Below are positions 59,700 through 64,000 of a DNA stretch of 64,000 bases, piece after piece; the stretch's first letter is position 1, and each line of letters begins with the position of its first letter. The notes under the pieces are model-generated. The model searched no databases. It saw only the letters and a list, made by a program, of their open reading frames with translations, and was not told where the DNA came from. Source of the DNA: Actinacidiphila acidipaludis (GTDB lineage Bacteria; Actinomycetota; Actinomycetes; Streptomycetales; Streptomycetaceae); NCBI RefSeq assembly GCF_019890725.1, contig NZ_JAINZZ010000045.1:1-64000 (forward strand), in the 5' to 3' direction. Made by a program: the position numbers and the translations under genes.

Positions 59700-60905
59700 T
59701 CAGCTCCCGCCCTGGGCACGGGCGACCCGCTCGGCCAGCGACTCCACCGACGTGGCCACCACGGCCGGGCTGGAGATCATCGTGAGGTGACGCGCGCCGG
59801 GGATGAGCGTCGGCGGCGGCGCGCCGACGCGGCGGGCCGTCTCCGCGGGGGTCTGCCGGGAGAAGACGTCGTCCTGGGCGCCGAACACCACCGACTTGGG
59901 CACGGCCACCGCCGACAGCCGGGCCACCTGCGCGGCCGGCAGCCCCGGCACCCCCTCCCCGAGCATGGTCCACAACGCCCCCTCGGCGCCGGCGACCTGC
60001 AGCGGGCGGCGCCACCGGTCCACGCCCGCGGCGTCCAGCCGCGGGCAGGCGGGCCCGCACTGCGCGTCGTAGAGCCGCCGGATCAAGGCGTCGGTGCTCA
60101 GCCCCAGCCGCAGCAGTGTGGTGCGGTAGGGGTCGATCAGCACGTACTTCAGCGCCTTCGGCGGCCCGGCGCCCGTGTCGAGGGCGTCGCCGTCGAGCAG
60201 CATCAGGCCGCCGATCCGGCCGGGCGACCGCAGGGCCGCCTCGGCGGCGACCGCCGCGCCGCTGGAGTGGCCGACGAGCAGCGGCCGCGTGGCGGCGTCC
60301 GTGCCGCCGAGGTGCATCGCGTCGAGGAACCCCAGGAGCTGACGGGTGAAGTGCCCGACCGTGTACGGGCCGCGGCGCTCGCTGTAGCCGTCGCCCGTCA
60401 GGTCCAGCGCGTAGACCCGGTGGTCACGGGCCAGCAGCGGCGCCAGCCGCGACCAGGTGTCCACGGTCTCGAAGGCACCGTGCACCAGCACCACCGGCGA
60501 TCCGGTCGTGCCCCAGACCTGGTAGCGCGTCCTGATGTCCGCGGCCTGGACGTAACGCAGGCCCGGCGGGGGAGCGGGGCGTCCGGACGTCACCCCGTTG
60601 TACGCGAAGGACGCGGCGGTGAGCGCCACCCACACCAGGGCGCAGCACAGGGCGATCCGGCGGACCCACCGCCTGAGCCGGGGCCGCCCCGGCCCGGATG
60701 CGCCTTCGGCCTCGGCATCGGGCCGCGCTCCGTCGGGGCCGCCGGCCGCCGGGTGGCCGGAGCGCCCGCGGCCGACCCGGAACGCCCGCCGCAGGCCGGC
60801 ACGACCACGGACCAGGGTCTCCCGCACTCCGGACCGGGCCGGCGCGCCGGACCCGCCCTCCGTACTGTCGCCGTCGCCGCGCCGGGGCGTCAGGGTGCGG
60901 CTCAC
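59700..60905 (-). CDS. Membrane-anchored alpha/beta hydrolase
   Basis: 401 residues from a GTG at 60905. Residues 1-75 are Arg/Gly/Pro-rich, then a single hydrophobic helix (about 84-100, RIALCCALVWVALTAASFAY) anchors the protein with the catalytic domain outside or facing the wall. The fold has VLVHGAFETVDTWS with the oxyanion loop, VGHSSGAAVAAEA with the nucleophile Ser, VFGAQDDVFS with Asp and IPGARHLTM with His. The triad is complete. Likely an esterase or similar hydrolase. Confidence 0.88.
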   Translation of the reverse strand: MSRTLTPRRGDGDSTEGGSGAPARSGVRETLVRGRAGLRRAFRVGRGRSGHPAAGGPDGARPDAEAEGASGPGRPRLRRWVRRIALCCALVWVALTAASFAYNGVTSGRPAPPPGLRYVQAADIRTRYQVWGTTGSPVVLVHGAFETVDTWSRLAPLLARDHRVYALDLTGDGYSERRGPYTVGHFTRQLLGFLDAMHLGGTDAATRPLLVGHSSGAAVAAEAALRSPGRIGGLMLLDGDALDTGAGPPKALKYVLIDPYRTTLLRLGLSTDALIRRLYDAQCGPACPRLDAAGVDRWRRPLQVAGAEGALWTMLGEGVPGLPAAQVARLSAVAVPKSVVFGAQDDVFSRQTPAETARRVGAPPPTLIPGARHLTMISSPAVVATSVESLAERVARAQGGS

Positions 60906-61071
60906 GACGCGACCGCCCCCGAGGTGTGCGGGGAGCCGGGCGCGGACGCGGCGGCGGGGGAGGAGGTCAGGGGGATCGGCATGGCACTCAGCATCGTACG
61001 GCCGCGGCCGCCCGGCATCGTGCTCAGGAAGTCACCGCCCCTACTCCCACGGCAGTACCCGCCCGCGCCTG

Positions 61072-61923
61072 TCAGGTGAGGACCGCGCGCAGCCAGGCGG
61101 CGGTGGAGGCCAGGGACGCCCGGCCGTCGAACCGCTCGTCCTCGTGACCGGCGTCGCCGAGCAGTTCGAAGCGGCTGTCCGCCCCGGCGTGGCTCAGCGC
61201 CTGGTGCAGGGCGAGCCCTTCGGACCAGGGCACGATGCGGTCGCGGTCGCCGTGCGCGACGAGGAACGGCGGCGCCTGCGCGGACACCCGGGACAACAGG
61301 CTCAGCGGCCCGGCCCGGCGGGCGAGTTCCGCGGGCTCCGCGGTGCCGAGCAGATCCGCCTCGAACCGGAACGGCAGCAGGCGCGTCTCGATCCCGCTGC
61401 GGGCGGCCGACGCGCGCAGGTCCGCCTGCCCGAACCAGTGCACCGCCGCCTGGACGGCGCTGGAGCGGTCCAGGTTGCCGCCGGTCGTGCCCTCCAGGGC
61501 CGGATCGTCGGTGGTCAGCGCAAGCAGTGATCCGAGGTACGCACCGGCGGAGGCGCCCCACACGCCGAGCCGCTCGGTGGCCAGGCCCAGGCGTGTCCCG
61601 TTGGCGCGCAGCCAGCGCACCGCTCCCTTGAGGTCGTGCAGTTGGCCGGGGAACACCGTCGCGGGGGCCAGCCGGTAGTCCACCGAGGCCACGGTCACCC
61701 CGTGGGCGGCGAGCGGGGCCAGCCGCTTCTCGCCGTCCTCGCCGCGGTCCCCTCTGCTCCAGCCGCCGCCGTGGGCGTAGACTACGACGGGGCTGTCCGG
61801 TCGTGCGGCGCGGTACAGGTCGAGCCGCAGTTCCGTGCCGCCGGCCGTCGCGTAGCGCAGACCGCGTTCGACCTCGACCGCGTGCGGCCCGCCGGGCCCT
61901 CCCGGCCTGCTCCCACTCGTCAC
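61072..61923 (-). CDS. Alpha/beta hydrolase, HSL/carboxylesterase type
   Basis: 283 residues from a GTG at 61923. The hormone-sensitive-lipase-like oxyanion motif YAHGGGWSRGD, the nucleophile in GVWGASAGAYLGSL, Asp in VAHGDRDRIVP and His in GDAGHEDERF form a full set. No signal peptide, so it acts in the cytoplasm. Such BD-FAE-like enzymes often remove acetyl or feruloyl groups from plant glycans; that use is a guess. Confidence 0.9.
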   Translation of the reverse strand: MTSGSRPGGPGGPHAVEVERGLRYATAGGTELRLDLYRAARPDSPVVVYAHGGGWSRGDRGEDGEKRLAPLAAHGVTVASVDYRLAPATVFPGQLHDLKGAVRWLRANGTRLGLATERLGVWGASAGAYLGSLLALTTDDPALEGTTGGNLDRSSAVQAAVHWFGQADLRASAARSGIETRLLPFRFEADLLGTAEPAELARRAGPLSLLSRVSAQAPPFLVAHGDRDRIVPWSEGLALHQALSHAGADSRFELLGDAGHEDERFDGRASLASTAAWLRAVLT

Positions 61924-61939
61924 ACGGTCATCCTAGGAA

Positions 61940-61985
61940 CACCCGCGCCCCGCCGGGCTGCGACGTGCCCGGCGGGGCGCGGGTG
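61940..61985 (-). terminator. Terminator, 18-bp perfect stem
   Basis: Positions 61940-61957 pair exactly with 61968-61985 around a 10-nt loop, 38 bp beyond the minus-strand stop at 62023. It should end the transcript of the secreted protein gene before the esterase gene. Confidence 0.88.
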
Positions 61986-62022
61986 CGTGCCCCTGACGGG
62001 GCGCGGGGAGGGGGGAGGTGGC

Positions 62023-63300
62023 TCAGCAGTCGGGAACCACAGTCCCGTTGTTGTCCTTGGCCTCGTCGTTCCCCCAGCGGGAGAGGTAGTAGGCCGACAC
62101 GTACTGGCCGGCCGGCCCGACGTCGGGGTCGGTCCGCAGCCACCAGTGGTTGTAGGAGGTGCTGGTGCCGATCATGCGGCCCCACACCTTGCAGTAGACG
62201 TAGTCGGTCCCCGCGTTCAGCGTGCCGGTCTGCGTGGTGCTGGTCGCCGACGCGTAGACCGGGGCGTTGGCGAAGGTGTCCACCCAGTACTTGGTGGCCG
62301 GCGCGGACGCGACGTCGAAGGTGACGTCGACCCAGTCGTTGTCCGTCATGCCCAGGCCGTCCCAGAAGGTGCCGTCGGCCAGGTCGATGCCGGCCGGGTT
62401 GGACACCGACCGGCCGAACTGGTCGTGGCCGCCGTTGTAACCGCTCTGGTAGGCAGCCTGGGCCTCCGGTGTGCCCTGCGGGAGGTCACCCCAGGACTGG
62501 CGCACCCCGGACGGGTTCCAGTAGTCGTCCGTGGTGTTCCACGGGCCGACGTCCCAGATCGGGGCGGTCTCGCAGCGGCTGCCGTGGCAGACCCGGACCT
62601 GGTACGTGGTGCTGCCGTTGGAGTCCAGCAGCCGGCGGGACGGCAGCGCCACGAAGTGGTCGCGGTTCGCGATCACGTGACCGTTCGCGGTGGTGCCGCC
62701 GACCAGGCCCTCCCGGGTGGCGAAGACCCGGTAGGTGACGGACGTCAGGGGTGCGGCGCGCGAGGTCAGCGGCGTCGCGGCCTCCGAGAGCCGCACCGCC
62801 GACACCGCGGGCGCGGGCGCTCCGGCGGGTGCGGTCAGCACGAGGCGGACCTGCACGGTGCCGACCGGGGCCGCGAAGGCGACCGTGGCGCCGTCGGCGG
62901 CGGTGGTCCACTGGCTCCACACGCCCGAGGCGTCCTGCCCGCGGATGTCGGTCTCCACGGTGGAGCCCTGGGGGTGCGTCGCGCTGGTGTCCACGGTCAG
63001 CGCGCCGACGGTGCGGCCGAGGGCGGAACTCGGCGCGGTGTACTCGGCGTACGAGCGGCCCGCCGGCATCGCCGCCGGGTGCGCCCGCAGGTCGCGGACC
63101 GTCAGGCGGCCGCCCGCCACCGCGGTGTTGCTCCGGTCGGCCGTGGCGGCCCCTAGGTCCACCGACCAGCTCGTGCCCGCGCGGGCGGCGGCGGGCTCCG
63201 GGGCGGTGCGCGCCTGCACTGCGCCCTGCAGCAGCAGGGAGCCCGTCAGGGCGCCCAGAGCGGTCAGTACGAGAGGGGTGCGTCGCCTCGCCACGTGCAT
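62023..63300 (-). CDS. Secreted protein of unknown function with a DPBB-like region
   Basis: 425 residues from the ATG at 63300 with GAGG 5 nt upstream; a GTG two codons earlier is possible. A signal peptide (ARRRTPLVLTALGALTGSLL) ends near residue 32. Residues 40-180 are beta-rich. From about 190 the protein has VTYRVFATREGLVGGTTANGH, then APIWDVGPWNTTDDYWNP, which resembles the double-psi barrel core of RlpA-like proteins, then IDLADGTFWDGLGM. The last 85 residues look like a separate SH3-like binding part. A wall-associated enzyme or binding protein is plausible. Confidence 0.75.
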   Translation of the reverse strand: MHVARRRTPLVLTALGALTGSLLLQGAVQARTAPEPAAARAGTSWSVDLGAATADRSNTAVAGGRLTVRDLRAHPAAMPAGRSYAEYTAPSSALGRTVGALTVDTSATHPQGSTVETDIRGQDASGVWSQWTTAADGATVAFAAPVGTVQVRLVLTAPAGAPAPAVSAVRLSEAATPLTSRAAPLTSVTYRVFATREGLVGGTTANGHVIANRDHFVALPSRRLLDSNGSTTYQVRVCHGSRCETAPIWDVGPWNTTDDYWNPSGVRQSWGDLPQGTPEAQAAYQSGYNGGHDQFGRSVSNPAGIDLADGTFWDGLGMTDNDWVDVTFDVASAPATKYWVDTFANAPVYASATSTTQTGTLNAGTDYVYCKVWGRMIGTSTSYNHWWLRTDPDVGPAGQYVSAYYLSRWGNDEAKDNNGTVVPDC

Positions 63301-63345
63301 GGGCACCTCGCAGCTTCCAATTCGTCCGGCGGGGAGTGGATGCGT

Positions 63346-63357
63346 GAAATCGTTTTC
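63346..63357. promoter_or_regulatory. LacI-type palindrome upstream of the secreted protein gene
   Basis: GAAATCGTTTTC is a near-palindrome with a central CG, 46 bp upstream of the start codon. The half-sites differ from both operator classes elsewhere in the window, so it would answer to another regulator. Short and AT-rich in a GC-rich setting. Confidence 0.4.
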
Positions 63358-63497
63358 TCAGCCGAGCCGGAGGGAGGCTATCCACGGCCGGAAGCGCGCG
63401 GCAAGACTTGACGCATACATGGCAGTAGCGTGCCAGGGGCCGGGCCCGGGGGACGGGTGGGCCCGGCCGCCGGCAGGGCGGTCGGATCAAGCGGGCG

Positions 63498-63872
63498 TCA
63501 GCGGGGCTGGACCTTGAGGGTGGCCGCCCGGGCGGAGTCGGCGACCATCGGCGCGACGTAGCTGGTGTACCGGCTGTACTTGCTGCGGTAGGCCGCGTCC
63601 AGGCGCTGGTTGACGACCGGGTCGCGCTCCTCGGTGAAGGTGACGTCCTTGGCGATGTCGCCGCTGGTGATGCGGCCGGCGTGGCTGGAACGTGCGGCCT
63701 GGTACCAGACGCCGCCCTGACCGCGCCAGGACCGCACGTACAGCTCGTCACCGTCCCGCACGACCCAGATGGTGGTGGGCGGGCGCAGGTCGCCGTCACT
63801 GTCCAGCGGGGCGACGTCCAACTCGTCGCTGCCGGAGATCCGGTCGAGTTCCGCGGCGGTCCAGGCGGTCAT
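63498..63872 (-). CDS. DUF2255-family protein
   Basis: 124 residues from the ATG at 63872, with GGAAG 4 nt upstream. The family outline is present: MTAWTAAELDRISGSDELDVA, TTIWVVRDGDELYVRSWRGQGGVWYQAA and VTFTEERDPVVNQRLDAAYRSKYSRY near the end. The fold resembles nitroreductase-like split barrels that may bind a flavin. Function unknown. The frame is open further upstream but lacks a ribosome site there. Confidence 0.88.
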   Translation of the reverse strand: MTAWTAAELDRISGSDELDVAPLDSDGDLRPPTTIWVVRDGDELYVRSWRGQGGVWYQAARSSHAGRITSGDIAKDVTFTEERDPVVNQRLDAAYRSKYSRYTSYVAPMVADSARAATLKVQPR

Positions 63873-64000
63873 GGGACTTCCTTCCATGGGGACGGGGCTC
63901 CTCCCCGTGATCGGCCACAACCGGGCCGCGCGCAAGCCCGGACGGTCCGTGCGGGTCGCCCGCGCGGGCCATCCGGGTTCCCGCACCGGCCGCCGGGGGT

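Noticed and set aside
1-64000. tRNA, rRNA, integrase or insertion-sequence genes
   Set aside because: No cloverleaf, rRNA-like segment, transposase motif or flanking target duplication was seen; base composition is uniform.

Overview
The window is chromosomal DNA from a streptomycete-type actinomycete (Streptomyces or a close relative such as Actinacidiphila or Streptacidiphilus; the genus cannot be fixed from the sequence alone). GC content is very high, codon third positions are almost always G or C, GTG starts are common, TTA codons are almost absent, and secreted hydrolases often carry ricin-type or other binding modules. I saw no rRNA, tRNA, insertion sequence, integrase or CRISPR array. 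The gene content is that of a saprophyte that feeds on plant or fungal wall polymers.

Region 1 (1-14 kb) is a furanose-type sugar locus. A four-gene ABC importer of the YtfQ-YtfR-YtfT-YjfF type (3395-8261) is followed by its likely LacI-family repressor (8383-9534) and an aldose 1-epimerase (9531-10619). A Tat-secreted DUF4965 'glutaminase A-like' protein (604-2838) is divergent, and a 1054-residue secreted (alpha/alpha)6-type hydrolase with C-terminal binding domains (10687-13851) is convergent. Copies of a CAACGTTG palindrome and variants lie upstream of the importer, the DUF4965 gene and the large hydrolase, and again upstream of a secreted sedolisin at 32 kb. This suggests one regulon. 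The start of the window is the C-terminal part of a close paralogue of the repressor.

Region 2 (14-32 kb) is mixed: a TrmB/LuxR-type regulator divergent from a 1333-residue secreted serine protease, a QOR2-like reductase divergent from an HxlR regulator, a peptidoglycan-recognition amidase lipoprotein, an AhpD-like protein, a TPR protein, a lipase-maturation-factor-like membrane protein, a secreted GH3 enzyme with ricin lectin, and an SDR/DUF2867 protein followed by a photolyase.

Region 3 (32-47 kb) holds the sedolisin-ricin protease, a P450 with an upstream palindrome, and housekeeping or stress genes: small kinase, DinB, WYL regulator, GNAT, SpoIIE-type phosphatase, phosphotransferase, Gre factor, DoxX, a ClpC/ClpB-like unfoldase, the 24-codon ribosomal protein bL37 gene and a DHFR-like reductase.

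Region 4 (47.4-58.6 kb) is a complete L-arabinose module in one orientation: LacI-family repressor, ribulokinase araB, 4-epimerase araD, isomerase araA, a three-gene AraFGH-type importer, and a secreted GH54-CBM42 alpha-L-arabinofuranosidase. Near-ideal lac-type palindromes (TGTGAACGCTAACA, GTGAGCGCTCAC) sit at the repressor promoter, between araB and araD, and twice before the importer. The importer's leader also carries a tiny ORF with a perfect Shine-Dalgarno and an overlapping stem-loop. The enzymes would release arabinose outside the cell, import it and convert it to D-xylulose 5-phosphate.

Region 5 (58.7-64 kb) has a second phosphotransferase paralogue, two alpha/beta hydrolases, a secreted protein of unknown function and a DUF2255 protein.

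Two patterns cut across the window. Five minus-strand genes end inside short tandem repeats (7, 10, 13, 14 or 16 bp units, none divisible by three) that contain their own stop codon. The only two TTA codons I noticed are both in signal peptides of secreted ricin-domain proteins.
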